DNA of 64,000 nucleotides from an uncultured Alphaproteobacteria bacterium (lineage in GTDB: Bacteria > Pseudomonadota > Alphaproteobacteria > Thalassobaculales > Thalassobaculaceae), in contig CACOPQ010000003.1 in NCBI GenBank assembly GCA_902629125.1, positions 62,001-126,000 of the forward strand, given 5' to 3'. The position numbers were made by a program, and so were the translations under genes. Each line of letters begins with the position of its first letter. Position 1 is the stretch's first letter. Positions 42,285-51,740 of the stretch are shown one piece after another. The notes under the pieces are model-generated. The model was not told where the DNA came from. It searched no databases and saw only the letters and a list, made by a program, of their open reading frames with translations.

Positions 42285-43487
42285 GTGAGTTTAGATTTAT
42301 ATACAACAATAGTACTGATTCTTTCTTTATTCGTAATATTAGTATTTGTAGTTGTCAGGAATGGGGCCTCTACCAGACAAGTGATTAGAGAGCTCCAGGA
42401 GACCCGAATCTCGACAAAAGATACAACCGATAAGTTAGCCATCACTCAAGGGGAGTTGGCGGGACGCCTAAACCAATTATCAGAAACCCAGACAACAAAT
42501 CAAAACAGATTAGTTGATTTGATGCAGTCCCAAGAACGAGCAGTTAGTAAAAAACTTGAAGAGCGATTAGCGGATCTTGGGCAGCGATTTGGCGAAGGGA
42601 TGGAAAAATCTCGCGTCAGTCAACAAACAAGTCTCGGTGAACTTAAGGAACGATTAGTAAGAATAGATGCTGCACAAAAAAACATAGAAGAATTGTCTAG
42701 TCAGGTGGTTGGACTTCAGGATATTCTCTCTAATAAACAAGCTCGTGGTGCTTTTGGTGAAGTGCAACTTGCAGATCTAGTAAAATCAATTATGCCGCCA
42801 AATTTTTATAGCTTCCAAGCTGCTTTATCAGGGGACAGAAGGGTCGATTGCTTATTAAATTTACCCTACCCGCCTGGACCGATAGCCATAGATGCAAAGT
42901 TTCCGTTGGAGTCGTATCGGTTACTCGTAGACGCTGAGAGTGATCGTGATAGAAATCAAGCAAGAAAATCACTTGCCACAGACATTTTGAAGCATGTCAG
43001 TGATATATCAGACAAGTATATTGTCCCCGGGGAAACAGCTGAATCTGCTTTATTATTTTTACCATCTGAAGCTGTCTATGCGGAGCTTCATGCAAATTTA
43101 CCAGAGGTAGTTGAGAAGTCATGGAAGTCTAAGGTATGGGTCGTGTCGCCAACCACATTAATGGCAACGTTGAATACCATAAGAGCTATTTTGAAAGACT
43201 CACAGATGAGGGAGCAAGCTCATGTTATTCAGCGAGAAATAATGGTGCTTTTGCAAGACGTAGGACGATTAGATGGTCGGGTAGGAAAGTTGGAGAATCA
43301 TTTCCGGCAAGCGGAGGATGATTTGAGGCAAATACGAGTTTCTACCGAAAAGATTACAAAACGTGGCAATAAAATAGAGGAAATTGAGCTGGAGGTAGAG
43401 GCAAACCAGCCCGGCATCGTAAAGGAGGGCAGTAAATCCGCTGATACTTCTTATCCGAGCTTAAACCTGCAAAAAAAATTAGAATAG
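42285..43487 (+). CDS. rmuC: DNA recombination protein RmuC
   Basis: 400 aa. One membrane anchor near the N-terminus (about 4-24, LYTTIVLILSLFVILVFVVV), a long coiled coil (about 30-130), then the RmuC core with QARGAFGEVQLADLVKSI, AIDAKFPLESYRLLVD, ALLFLPSEAVYAEL and VWVVSPTTLMATLNTI, the last two being family hallmarks. RmuC has a restriction-endonuclease-like fold and limits inversions at short repeats in E. coli. GTG 42285 is the start, without a good ribosome site. It is divergent from def. Confidence 0.95.
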   Translation: MSLDLYTTIVLILSLFVILVFVVVRNGASTRQVIRELQETRISTKDTTDKLAITQGELAGRLNQLSETQTTNQNRLVDLMQSQERAVSKKLEERLADLGQRFGEGMEKSRVSQQTSLGELKERLVRIDAAQKNIEELSSQVVGLQDILSNKQARGAFGEVQLADLVKSIMPPNFYSFQAALSGDRRVDCLLNLPYPPGPIAIDAKFPLESYRLLVDAESDRDRNQARKSLATDILKHVSDISDKYIVPGETAESALLFLPSEAVYAELHANLPEVVEKSWKSKVWVVSPTTLMATLNTIRAILKDSQMREQAHVIQREIMVLLQDVGRLDGRVGKLENHFRQAEDDLRQIRVSTEKITKRGNKIEEIELEVEANQPGIVKEGSKSADTSYPSLNLQKKLE

Positions 43488-43671
43488 GTTGCTAAATTTA
43501 TAATCGAGAAAAAAGTTTATAGATGCAAAATGTGGTGGGTTTTTTGACTACCTTTCAATATAGTCTTGATCAGGATTTTGATGTTTCAATAGAGGATTAA
43601 CCTATTTAATACTCTTAATTGACGTCGTGGCCGCATCAGCTTACTTTAGAGCGGTAAAATGACTTGGTTTT

Positions 43672-43680
43672 AAGGAGGTG
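43672..43680 (+). promoter_or_regulatory. Near-perfect Shine-Dalgarno sequence of the MmgE/PrpD gene
   Basis: AAGGAGGTG matches the complement of the 16S rRNA 3' end almost fully. ATG 43685 is 4 nt away. This rules out the in-frame TTG at 43664 and suggests strong translation of the downstream gene. Confidence 0.75.
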
Positions 43681-43684
43681 TAAA

Positions 43685-45091
43685 ATGTCTGAAACAAAAA
43701 AACTGGCGAACTTTGCTGCAAACCTCTCTTTTGATGATATTCCAAAAGATGTGGTAGAGCGGATTAAGTTTTTAGTTATGGACACTGTTGGTATATCAAT
43801 CCGTGCTATGCATGACGCGGAATCAACACCAGCGCTTCTCTCTGCCAGCCAAGCCATGGGCTATCTTGGAGGTCAAAGCAGGGTCATGGGAAGCAGCGCG
43901 ACATACACTCCACCTGCGGCAGCTATGATTAACGGGACACTGGCGCACAGCTTAGACTTCGATGACACGCATGCGGCGGGGTCGCTTCATACGAGCGCAC
44001 CTATAATTCCAGCTGCCTTCGCTGCGGCTGAAATGGTGGGGGCAAGCGGCAGTGACGTAATCGCAGCGATCGCAGCGGGCTTTGAAGTGCAAATCAGACT
44101 GAGTTTGGCTCTTAATCCTACAGAGCACTACAAGAGAGGATATCATCCCTCAGCAACTTGTGGAACTTTTGGTGCTGCGGCTGCGGCTGGGTCGATCTTT
44201 AAATTAGATAGCGAAAATATGGAGAGTGCATTCGGCATTGCAGAGTGTCAGACTTCTGGCTCAATGAGATTTCTGGCTGACGGCGCTTGGACAAAACGAT
44301 TTCAAGTCGGATATGCAGGGCACAACGGATTGATAGCTGCTTGCCTTGCCCGCGAGGGATTTAAGGGGCCAATAGGTTCGGTTGAAGGTAAAGATGGTTT
44401 TCTACAATCATACGCACCTAATCCGGATTTAGGAAAGGCCGCTCAGAACCTTGGTAAAGTCTGGGAGACTATGAATATCGCTGTCAAACCGTACCCTTCT
44501 TGTAGATACAGCCACGCGGCGATGGGCGCGCTCGCAGAAGTTCGAAGTAAACACCAAATAACTCCGGAAGAAGTCAAGTCAGTTGAGGTGGGATTACCGC
44601 ATACAGGCTGGCGTATAATTGGCGAAACTGATGATGTTAAGCGAAGGCCAGTTGGAGCTGTAGATGGGCAATTTTCAATGCCATTTTGTGGCGCGGTTGT
44701 TCTAAGACAGGGAACCATGGGTTGGGACGATTATGCGAAACATTTGAATGATGTAGCGACGTTAGAGCTAGCTGGAAAATTCACTACAGTAACAGATCCT
44801 TGGGCGGAATCAGAGTATCCGGCCAATATGGCAGGTATAGTGAGGGTAAAAACGGAGCGAGGTAATTTTGAGGAAAAGATCTCAGTTCCTAAAGGTGAGC
44901 CAAGCAACTTTATGACGTCAGTTGAAGCGCGAGAGAAGTTTGACGATTTAGTCTCACCATACCTTCAAAAAAATCAGCTTGACGAGTTGGTAGATGTCCT
45001 TCTCACATTAGATAACGAGAAATCAATAATCGCGATGTTGGATCTCACGAGGTCTCAAGATAGTGGACTGCGAATGGCAGGGGAAGATTAA
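43685..45091 (+). CDS. MmgE/PrpD family protein
   Basis: 468 aa from ATG 43685, supported by a strong ribosome site. The family includes 2-methylcitrate dehydratase, cis-aconitate decarboxylase and iminodisuccinate epimerase. Seen here are NGTLAHSLDFDDTHAAGSLH (about residues 80-99), HPSATCGTFGAAAAAG and KPYPSCRYSHAAMGA, all conserved. No prpB/prpC gene is nearby, so methylcitrate use is not supported. The next two genes (MaoC and an acyl-CoA dehydrogenase) follow closely, so it probably belongs to a CoA-thioester catabolic route for a branched or dicarboxylic acid. Confidence 0.93.
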   Translation: MSETKKLANFAANLSFDDIPKDVVERIKFLVMDTVGISIRAMHDAESTPALLSASQAMGYLGGQSRVMGSSATYTPPAAAMINGTLAHSLDFDDTHAAGSLHTSAPIIPAAFAAAEMVGASGSDVIAAIAAGFEVQIRLSLALNPTEHYKRGYHPSATCGTFGAAAAAGSIFKLDSENMESAFGIAECQTSGSMRFLADGAWTKRFQVGYAGHNGLIAACLAREGFKGPIGSVEGKDGFLQSYAPNPDLGKAAQNLGKVWETMNIAVKPYPSCRYSHAAMGALAEVRSKHQITPEEVKSVEVGLPHTGWRIIGETDDVKRRPVGAVDGQFSMPFCGAVVLRQGTMGWDDYAKHLNDVATLELAGKFTTVTDPWAESEYPANMAGIVRVKTERGNFEEKISVPKGEPSNFMTSVEAREKFDDLVSPYLQKNQLDELVDVLLTLDNEKSIIAMLDLTRSQDSGLRMAGED

Positions 45092-45100
45092 GAGGCATCA

Positions 45101-45616
45101 ATGTCTTACGAAAGTAGAGCTGTTCGGAACGGTGAAGGCAACCGTTTCCGTGAAGAAATTGGTCGGTACTTTGAAGACTTTAACGTTGGAGACGTTTACG
45201 AGCACCGACCAGGTAGGACTATAAATGAGGCAGATAATTCCTGGTTTACGCTTTTGACGATGAATACTCATCCGCTTCACTTTGACGCAGAATATGCAAA
45301 AGATAGTGAATTCGGTAAAATCTTGGTAAATTCGTGCCTTACGTTGTCAATTGTCGCCGGGATGAGTGTGAGTGATGTAAGTCAAAAGGCTATTGCAAAT
45401 CTTGGTTGGACAGACATTAAACTTCCAGCTCCTGTTTTCATAGGCGACACAATCTATGCTGAAACTGAGGTACTTGAGAAGCGAGTTTCAAAGTCTCGAC
45501 CTACACAAGGAATTGTCTCTGTTAGAACTAAAGGGACAAAATCTGATGGGACAGTATTTATGACGTTCGATCGCACGATTTTAGTGGCAAAACACGGGCA
45601 CGGAATTGCAAATTAA
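45101..45616 (+). CDS. MaoC family hydratase/dehydratase
   Basis: 171 aa hot-dog protein. YFEDFNVGDVYEHRPGRTI opens the domain, and NTHPLHFDAEYA (about 58-69) is the hydratase-2 motif with catalytic residues around the His/Asp. Relatives include mesaconyl-CoA hydratase and 3-hydroxyacyl-CoA dehydratases. It is 9 nt downstream of the MmgE/PrpD gene and 50 nt before the acyl-CoA dehydrogenase, forming a three-gene operon. Hydration of an enoyl-CoA produced by the dehydrogenase is the likely role. Confidence 0.92.
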   Translation: MSYESRAVRNGEGNRFREEIGRYFEDFNVGDVYEHRPGRTINEADNSWFTLLTMNTHPLHFDAEYAKDSEFGKILVNSCLTLSIVAGMSVSDVSQKAIANLGWTDIKLPAPVFIGDTIYAETEVLEKRVSKSRPTQGIVSVRTKGTKSDGTVFMTFDRTILVAKHGHGIAN

Positions 45617-45666
45617 CTACCTGCATAAACCAATTGTGGAAAAAGGAAAGTAAGAGAGAATTAGAT

Positions 45667-46842
45667 ATGGCTGTAGCTGAAGATTTTTCGTTTGAAGAGA
45701 GACAAGAACAAGAACGAATGGTTCTAGAGAGTGTCGACCGCTTTCTTGATAAAGACGTAGCACCTTACGCGCATGACTTGGAAGCTGACGATACTTACCC
45801 TCAGGAAATTGTTGATAAAATGGTTGATATGGGACTTTTTGGAGCCACGATCGGGGCCGAATACGGCGGTCTTGGTTTGTCCGTTTCCACATACGCGAAA
45901 ATTGTTGAGCGGGTCTCAACTGTGTGGATGTCAGTTTCAGGCATCTTTAATTCGCATCTTATAATGGCCGCGGCGGTTGAGCGGGCGGGAACTGAAGAGC
46001 AGAAGGCGAAATGGCTGCCGAAATTTGCGTCAGGGGAATTAAGAGGTGGCATAGCTTTGACAGAACCTGACGCAGGTACTGATCTTCAAGGTATACGCAC
46101 TAGAGCGGATAAATCTGGAAACGGATACTCTCTAAATGGAGCTAAAACTTGGATCAGTAACGCAGTCGAAGGTGGTGTTTTGGCAATTCTGGCAAAAACA
46201 GACCCTGAAGCAGAACCTCGGCACAAAGGTATGAGTCTATTTCTTGTAGAAAAAAGCTCCGAATTCCAAGTATCAAAAAGAATGAAAAAACTGGGCTACA
46301 AAGGCATCGATTCTGGTGAGTTTGTGCTAGATGATCTGTTTGTTCCAGGCGAAAATTTAGTTGGTGGCATTGAGGGTAGGGGGCTTCAGCAAATTCTGGG
46401 CGGCTTAGAACTTGGCCGAATAAATGTGGCGGCAAGAGGAGTTGGCATCGCGAAAGCGTGTTTGCTGAAGTCAGTCGAGTATGCGCAAGTTAGGAAGACA
46501 TTCGGGAAACCAATCGCAGACCATCAATCAATACAGATTAAGCTTGCTGATATGGCTACACAGGTTGAGTCGGCACGGCTGCTAACTGAGCAAGCGGCAG
46601 CAGCTTACGACAAGGGTGAACGTTGCGATATGGAGGCCGGGATGGCAAAGCTTGCTGCTAGTGAAGCTGCTCTATACAATAGCCTTGAGGCAATGAGATT
46701 ACACGGTGCTTACGGCTATTCGAAAGAATTTGATATAGAGCGTTATTACAGAGACGCACCATTGTTGGCTATTGGTGAAGGTACTAACGAGCTTCAGAAG
46801 TTGATAATAGCAAAGCAATTAATAGCAAGAAATCCTGTCTAG
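45667..46842 (+). CDS. Acyl-CoA dehydrogenase
   Basis: 391 aa from ATG 45667, with AGAGAG 8 nt upstream; a TTG 11 codons earlier is also in frame. FAD-dependent flavoprotein introducing an alpha-beta double bond in an acyl-CoA and passing electrons to ETF. Signature segments are ALTEPDAGTDLQGI, TWISNAVEGG, FGKPIADHQSIQIKLADM and the C-terminal AIGEGTNELQKL, where the Glu of the EGT motif is the usual catalytic base in short-chain types. The operon with MaoC and MmgE/PrpD points to short or branched acyl-CoA substrates. Confidence 0.95.
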   Translation: MAVAEDFSFEERQEQERMVLESVDRFLDKDVAPYAHDLEADDTYPQEIVDKMVDMGLFGATIGAEYGGLGLSVSTYAKIVERVSTVWMSVSGIFNSHLIMAAAVERAGTEEQKAKWLPKFASGELRGGIALTEPDAGTDLQGIRTRADKSGNGYSLNGAKTWISNAVEGGVLAILAKTDPEAEPRHKGMSLFLVEKSSEFQVSKRMKKLGYKGIDSGEFVLDDLFVPGENLVGGIEGRGLQQILGGLELGRINVAARGVGIAKACLLKSVEYAQVRKTFGKPIADHQSIQIKLADMATQVESARLLTEQAAAAYDKGERCDMEAGMAKLAASEAALYNSLEAMRLHGAYGYSKEFDIERYYRDAPLLAIGEGTNELQKLIIAKQLIARNPV

Positions 46843-46922
46843 ATAAGTTAAGTCAGTCAAATCCAAACTCAACTTGTGTTTACTGGTTGTAATCTGATCA
46901 GTAAAACAACGTTTAGTTGATC

Positions 46923-46967
46923 CTGTGTCGGGGACACGGACTCAATAACTGGCCGTGATAAACGGTC
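46923..46967 (+). promoter_or_regulatory. Two successive hairpins in the hyuA leader
   Basis: Hairpin one: CTGTGTC (46923-46929), loop GGG, GACACGG (46933-46939), seven pairs with one G-U. Hairpin two: GGCCGT (46951-46956), loop GATAA, ACGGTC (46962-46967), six pairs with one G-U. The ribosome site GAGGAG (46972-46977) follows at once, before ATG 46981. It could be a structured leader controlling translation, or an operator. It does not fit a riboswitch class I know: the loops are not the ACGR loops of mini-ykkC. Confidence 0.4.
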
Positions 46968-46980
46968 AAGCGAGGAGCCT

Positions 46981-49020
46981 ATGGCGATCAATATTGGTGT
47001 AGATGTGGGGGGAACATTCACCGACTTTTCAGTAAGTGGCCCCGCATCTGGTACACTTTATTATAAACTCCCATCGACGCCAGAAAAGCCAGACCAAGCA
47101 ATCATTGCAGGTTTGGAGGATTTGCTAAGAAATAATGCTTTAGAACCGAATGGTATCTTAAGGTTTTCGCATGGCACGACAGTGGGTACAAACGCTCTTA
47201 TTCAACGGCGGGTGGGTAAGGTCGCGCTCATAACTACACGAGGGTTTAGAGACCTCATAGAAATAGGTCGACAAACTCGACCAAAAGTCTATGACATGCA
47301 TCAAGATTTTCCAAAGCCATTAGTGCCCCGCTGGCTTCGTTATGAAGTATCTGAAAGAATACAGGCTAATGGCACGATCCATACTCCTCTGGATGAAAAA
47401 GAACTCAAGGAATTAGGCGCAACCATGGTGCTAGAGGAGGTTGACTGCGTAGCAATTTGTTTTTTGCACTCGCATGCTTTTCCAGAACACGAAAGACGTG
47501 CAGCTGAAATATTGAAGGAAGTCATGGGTGATAAAATATCAATAATGACGTCCTCAATGGTGTATCCAGAATTTCGGGAGTACGAGCGGTTTTCAACCAC
47601 TGTTCTTAATGCCGCACTATTAACCGTTATGAGTGCCTATCTTGACCGATTGACGAGGGAAACAAAACGCATAGGCCTTAGGCCCGACCCAATGATTAGC
47701 CAGAGTGGGGGTGGTTTGATGTCCGCGGGCTATTCTAGACAATATCCTATTCGTTCTGCATTGTCTGGTCCAGCGGCTGGGGTTATCGGCGCGGCGTATC
47801 GGGCAGGTGTAGCTGAAGAGCGAAATATCATCACGCTGGACATTGGTGGTACGAGTGCGGATGTATCACTGATAGCGAACGGTGAGCCTTCCACGGTGCA
47901 TGCGCGCCATCTTGCTGGTTTTCCTCTTAGACTTCCAGCGTTAGATGTGAACGCTGTTGGTGCTGGCGGTGGTTCTATCGCATGGATAGATAAAGATGCA
48001 CTTTTGAAAGTGGGTCCAGAAAGCGCAGGCGCCGTTCCAGGACCAGCTTGTTATGATAAGGGAGGCTCAGAAGCGACTGTTACAGACGCTAATGTGATTT
48101 TGGGTCGCTTGCCAAGCGAAGCTCTTTTGGATGGTAGGATGCCAATAAATATGGAATTGGCGAGAACCTCAATTGAGCACTTGGCAAAAAAATTGAAAAT
48201 GTCAATAGAAAATACAGCTATTGGCATTGTCCAAGTTGCAAGTGCTGTCATCGTAAAAGCAATTCGGGCTATTTCCGTTGAGAGGGGATATGATCCCTCA
48301 GAGTTTACGTTATTTGCTTATGGGGGTGCTGGTCCTCTCCACGCCATGGAGGTTGCTAAGGAGCTTGGGATAAAAAAAGTTTTTATTCCACCTAATCCGG
48401 GTATTTTGTGCGCAGAGGGGCTTTTGAGTTCTGATTTAATAGCAGATTTTGTTAAGCCTTTACTCTGTAATTTTGATGAAAAAGCCAAAGAAAATATTTC
48501 GATGGTTTGGGAAGAATTGAATGTCCAAGCAGAGAGATGGTTTGAGAGCGAAAATATACCCTCTCAAAATAGAAAGGTAAGTTGGACAGCAGATCTCCGT
48601 TATCGGGGGCAGAACTTTGAGCTCCCAATACCATTTGAAGTTAATGAATTTGGCACCAGAGAGATTGAACAATTAAGGTCAGCTTTTGATAATGCCCATG
48701 AGATTGCTTACGGATATGCTCAACCGAGTGAGACTGTCGAACTTGTTAATGTTAAAGTAAAGCTTTCGGGTGTTCTCACCAAACCATCCTTACTCAAGTT
48801 GCCAGTATCTGAAGAAGGTATTCCGATTTCGGAGCGTATGGTTTGTTTTGGCAATGAACAGTGGATGAGTACGAAAATCTACCGCCGGTTAGATTTGGCG
48901 CCAGGACAGTCACTGGCTGGGCCAGCAATAATAGAACAGATGGATAGTGTGATAGTAGTTTTTCCGGAAGACATAGCTAAGGTCGATAGTTGGGGAAATC
49001 TCCTAATCAATATTAATTAA
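46981..49020 (+). CDS. hyuA: Hydantoinase/oxoprolinase subunit A
   Basis: 679 aa. ATP-dependent N-methylhydantoinase/5-oxoprolinase alpha-type subunit with an ASKHA (actin-like) fold: GVDVGGTFTDF is at 5-15, FSHGTTVGTNALIQR follows, and ALSGPAAGVIGA and LDIGGTSADVSLIA are in the middle. It hydrolyses the amide of a cyclic substrate (hydantoin, 5-oxoproline, caprolactam; related to acetophenone carboxylase) at the cost of ATP. HyuB follows after 13 nt, forming the usual AB pair. A hairpin-rich leader precedes it. Confidence 0.94.
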   Translation: MAINIGVDVGGTFTDFSVSGPASGTLYYKLPSTPEKPDQAIIAGLEDLLRNNALEPNGILRFSHGTTVGTNALIQRRVGKVALITTRGFRDLIEIGRQTRPKVYDMHQDFPKPLVPRWLRYEVSERIQANGTIHTPLDEKELKELGATMVLEEVDCVAICFLHSHAFPEHERRAAEILKEVMGDKISIMTSSMVYPEFREYERFSTTVLNAALLTVMSAYLDRLTRETKRIGLRPDPMISQSGGGLMSAGYSRQYPIRSALSGPAAGVIGAAYRAGVAEERNIITLDIGGTSADVSLIANGEPSTVHARHLAGFPLRLPALDVNAVGAGGGSIAWIDKDALLKVGPESAGAVPGPACYDKGGSEATVTDANVILGRLPSEALLDGRMPINMELARTSIEHLAKKLKMSIENTAIGIVQVASAVIVKAIRAISVERGYDPSEFTLFAYGGAGPLHAMEVAKELGIKKVFIPPNPGILCAEGLLSSDLIADFVKPLLCNFDEKAKENISMVWEELNVQAERWFESENIPSQNRKVSWTADLRYRGQNFELPIPFEVNEFGTREIEQLRSAFDNAHEIAYGYAQPSETVELVNVKVKLSGVLTKPSLLKLPVSEEGIPISERMVCFGNEQWMSTKIYRRLDLAPGQSLAGPAIIEQMDSVIVVFPEDIAKVDSWGNLLININ

Positions 49021-49033
49021 ATGGATGTAGCAA

Positions 49034-50704
49034 ATGCCAGTCTTATCCCCTATTCAAATTGAGCTTCTAAGAAATGGCCTCACGAGCATTTGTGATGAGA
49101 TGTTTTTAGCGATTATGAAGAGTGCCTATTCTACAAATATAAAAGAGAGACACGATCATAGCGCAGCTATTTTTGATGCCGAAGGAAAAGTTGTTGTCCA
49201 AGGTGAGAGTCTACCGCTCCACTTAGCGTCTATGCTTGGACTAGTTGAGGTTGTATTAGATCGTTACGGAAGAGACAATATCAGCCCAGGGGACATGTTT
49301 TTATCGAACGACCCTTTCGTAGGACGCGGTTCTCACTTACCGGACGTGGCTATTCTTGCGCCTGTTTTTCGTGACGACGAGCTGGTCATGTTTGTCTCCA
49401 ATATAGCACACCATTCTGACATAGGTGGCATGGCGCCTGGTTCAATGGCTGGTGGAATGACAGAAATTTATCAGGAGGGTCTTAGAATACCACCTATCAG
49501 GATAGCAAAAAATCATGAGATACTAGATGATGTATTGGACCTGGTTTTACTAAACGTGAGAGTCCCCGCAGAGCGCAAAGGGGATTATATGGCCCAAATA
49601 GCAGCGAATAAACTCGGTGCGAGGCGCTTAAAAGAGCTTTTCACTAAATGGACACGAGAACAGATTTCCGAGGGTTGTACTGGGATAATTGAGGCTGTTA
49701 CTCGAAGAATGCGTGCAGGAATTGCGGATCTTCCTGATGGAAAATATGAATTTACAGATGTGCTGGATGATGACGGCATGGGAACAACAAACATTCCAAT
49801 TTGTGTAAAAATCGATATCCAAAGTGATGAAATATGGCTCAACTTTGAGGGATCGGCACCCCAAGTGACGGGTAATATGAATAATAGCTTTGCCGGACTT
49901 CAGGCAAGTGTTCTTTTTGCTCTTAAGGTTTTAATCGATCCAGATGGACCAACAAATCACGGCATGCTAGAACCTGTTCATATTGATGCACCTGAAGCAA
50001 GCGTTGTTAACGCCTCTTTCCCAGCAGCAACTGCAGCGCGAGCTCAAACCTGTCAGCGTATTATTGATGTTATATTAGGAGCCTTGGCGCCTGCAGTGCC
50101 AGAACGCGTTATAGCTGCTTGCAATGGCGCAAATGGAGTTGCAACCTTTTCGGGTGAAGGGCCCGATGGCCAATATTATCTTTATATGGAGACGATAGGG
50201 GGCGGGGCTGGGGGGCGATCGTACCAGGATGGTTCAGATGGGATACAGGTACATGTCACAAACACGTCTAATTTACCTGTTGAAGCACTTGAAAACGAGT
50301 ATCCACTTTTGGTTGAAAAATACGAACTCGTTGAGAATTCGGGTGGTGCAGGGAAATGGCGAGGCGGGATGGGACTTCGACGAGTTTATCGGGGCTTGGG
50401 CCATACCTTAACATTTTCGGGGCAGGGCGAAAGAGCAGTTACGCCTCCTTGGGGACTATTTGGTGGTAAAGGCGGGGGCACTGGTTCAATATCATTAATT
50501 AATCCAGACGGTAGTAAGGATGAGCTAGACATTAAACCAGCATCTCTTCAGGTCGAGCCAACAAAAGCAGTTTGTATAGAAACACCAGGCGCCGGTGGTT
50601 ATGGTGACCCGGTTGATCGAGATACTGGGTCATTATTAGAAGATTTCAAGTCCGAAAAGTTCTCAAAATTATTTCTTAAAGAGCACTATAATTTCGAGAA
50701 TTGA
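49034..50704 (+). CDS. hyuB: Hydantoinase/oxoprolinase subunit B
   Basis: 556 aa, the usual size for the beta subunit. Segments typical of the family are SPIQIELLRNGLTSICDEM at the start, DHSAAIFDAEG, GDMFLSNDPFVGRGSHLPD, and GGAGGRSYQDGSDGIQVHVTN in the C-terminal third. It acts with HyuA in ATP-dependent opening of a cyclic amide. It ends the pair; the next gene is on the opposite strand, converging, with 97 nt between. Substrate specificity cannot be read from the sequence. Confidence 0.94.
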   Translation: MPVLSPIQIELLRNGLTSICDEMFLAIMKSAYSTNIKERHDHSAAIFDAEGKVVVQGESLPLHLASMLGLVEVVLDRYGRDNISPGDMFLSNDPFVGRGSHLPDVAILAPVFRDDELVMFVSNIAHHSDIGGMAPGSMAGGMTEIYQEGLRIPPIRIAKNHEILDDVLDLVLLNVRVPAERKGDYMAQIAANKLGARRLKELFTKWTREQISEGCTGIIEAVTRRMRAGIADLPDGKYEFTDVLDDDGMGTTNIPICVKIDIQSDEIWLNFEGSAPQVTGNMNNSFAGLQASVLFALKVLIDPDGPTNHGMLEPVHIDAPEASVVNASFPAATAARAQTCQRIIDVILGALAPAVPERVIAACNGANGVATFSGEGPDGQYYLYMETIGGGAGGRSYQDGSDGIQVHVTNTSNLPVEALENEYPLLVEKYELVENSGGAGKWRGGMGLRRVYRGLGHTLTFSGQGERAVTPPWGLFGGKGGGTGSISLINPDGSKDELDIKPASLQVEPTKAVCIETPGAGGYGDPVDRDTGSLLEDFKSEKFSKLFLKEHYNFEN

Positions 50705-50801
50705 CGTCAAGTTGTATTGTTAGCATCAACTCTGGGAACCCAAGGTGGGCAATGTTCAAAAGCGTGACTAGGACATTTCTCGCATTTGGCTTGGTTATGT
50801 T

Positions 50802-51560
50802 CTACATGGAGGTTGCTCCACCATCAATAACGAGTTCTCCACCGGTCATATATGAAGACTCCTCAGAAGCTAAAAAAATTACTCCAGATACAATCTCAGC
50901 TATTGTTCCAAGCCTTCCAAGCGGTACACGGCTGAGTCTCTCGGCTAGAATTTTGGGATCAGACATGGCTTGATGAACCATTTCTGTATCGATTGGACCT
51001 GGAAAAATAGCGTTACTTCGTATTTTATCCTTCGCGTGTTGAGTTGCAATGACCTTACTTAAAACCCTTACGGCGCCTTTGCTTGCCGCATATGCGGGCT
51101 CTTGTGTGGTCGACTGGCCAAATCCCGCTACTGAACAAATATTGATAATAGATCCACCGCCAGCACGCCTCATCTCTGGAATAGCATGTTTTGCGCCAAG
51201 GAAAACGCCTTTAGAATTAACTGCCTGAACTCTCTCCCATTCATCTACAGTACGCTGCTCTATCGGGACCCTGGGAATGACGATTGCAGCATTATTAACT
51301 AAAACGTTTAGTTTTCCAAAAGTCGTTACTGTTGTATTTATAGCGGAAACCCAATCAGCTTCATTTGTTACGTCAAGATGTATGTATTTTGAATCTTCTG
51401 AGGTTTGATTTATTTCACCCTCAACTTCATAGCCATTTTCATCAATAATATCGCCAAAAACAACTTTAGCTCCCTCTTTAACAAATGCCCTTGCTTCTGC
51501 TGCTCCTTGGCCTCGTGCACCGCCAGAAATTAAAGCTACCTTTCCTTCCAATCTCCCCAT
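50802..51560 (-). CDS. SDR family oxidoreductase
   Basis: 252 aa, classical SDR with an unusual glycine motif SGGARGQG (12-19; TGxxxGIG is usual), NNAA in place of NNAG, and the triad Ser143, Tyr157 and Lys161 (YAASK). The C-terminus is GGELVIDGG. Proteins of this type often act as 3-alpha-hydroxysteroid or similar dehydrogenases, but specificity is unknown. It is transcribed leftward; a divergent promoter region of about 180 bases separates it from the Gfo/Idh gene. Confidence 0.9.
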   Translation of the reverse strand: MGRLEGKVALISGGARGQGAAEARAFVKEGAKVVFGDIIDENGYEVEGEINQTSEDSKYIHLDVTNEADWVSAINTTVTTFGKLNVLVNNAAIVIPRVPIEQRTVDEWERVQAVNSKGVFLGAKHAIPEMRRAGGGSIINICSVAGFGQSTTQEPAYAASKGAVRVLSKVIATQHAKDKIRSNAIFPGPIDTEMVHQAMSDPKILAERLSRVPLGRLGTIAEIVSGVIFLASEESSYMTGGELVIDGGATSM

Positions 51561-51740
51561 GGCTTTTCTCCATTTGGTAGGTGGTTAAATTGAATTGAAA
51601 AAAGATTAACGAGAATTTGTTGGCCCTGCAATTGCCATGGCCGAAATTGAGGTTAACTGGTACTGTCAAATAATGAATTTGTTGGAATCCCCGAAAAAAA
51701 TCAGATAATTCAACTTGCCCACAAAATTTGAAGCATAAAG

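Noticed and set aside
46923-46967. Mini-ykkC (guanidine-II) riboswitch
   Set aside because: Two hairpins are present, but the loops are GGG and GATAA, not the ACGR-type loops required.
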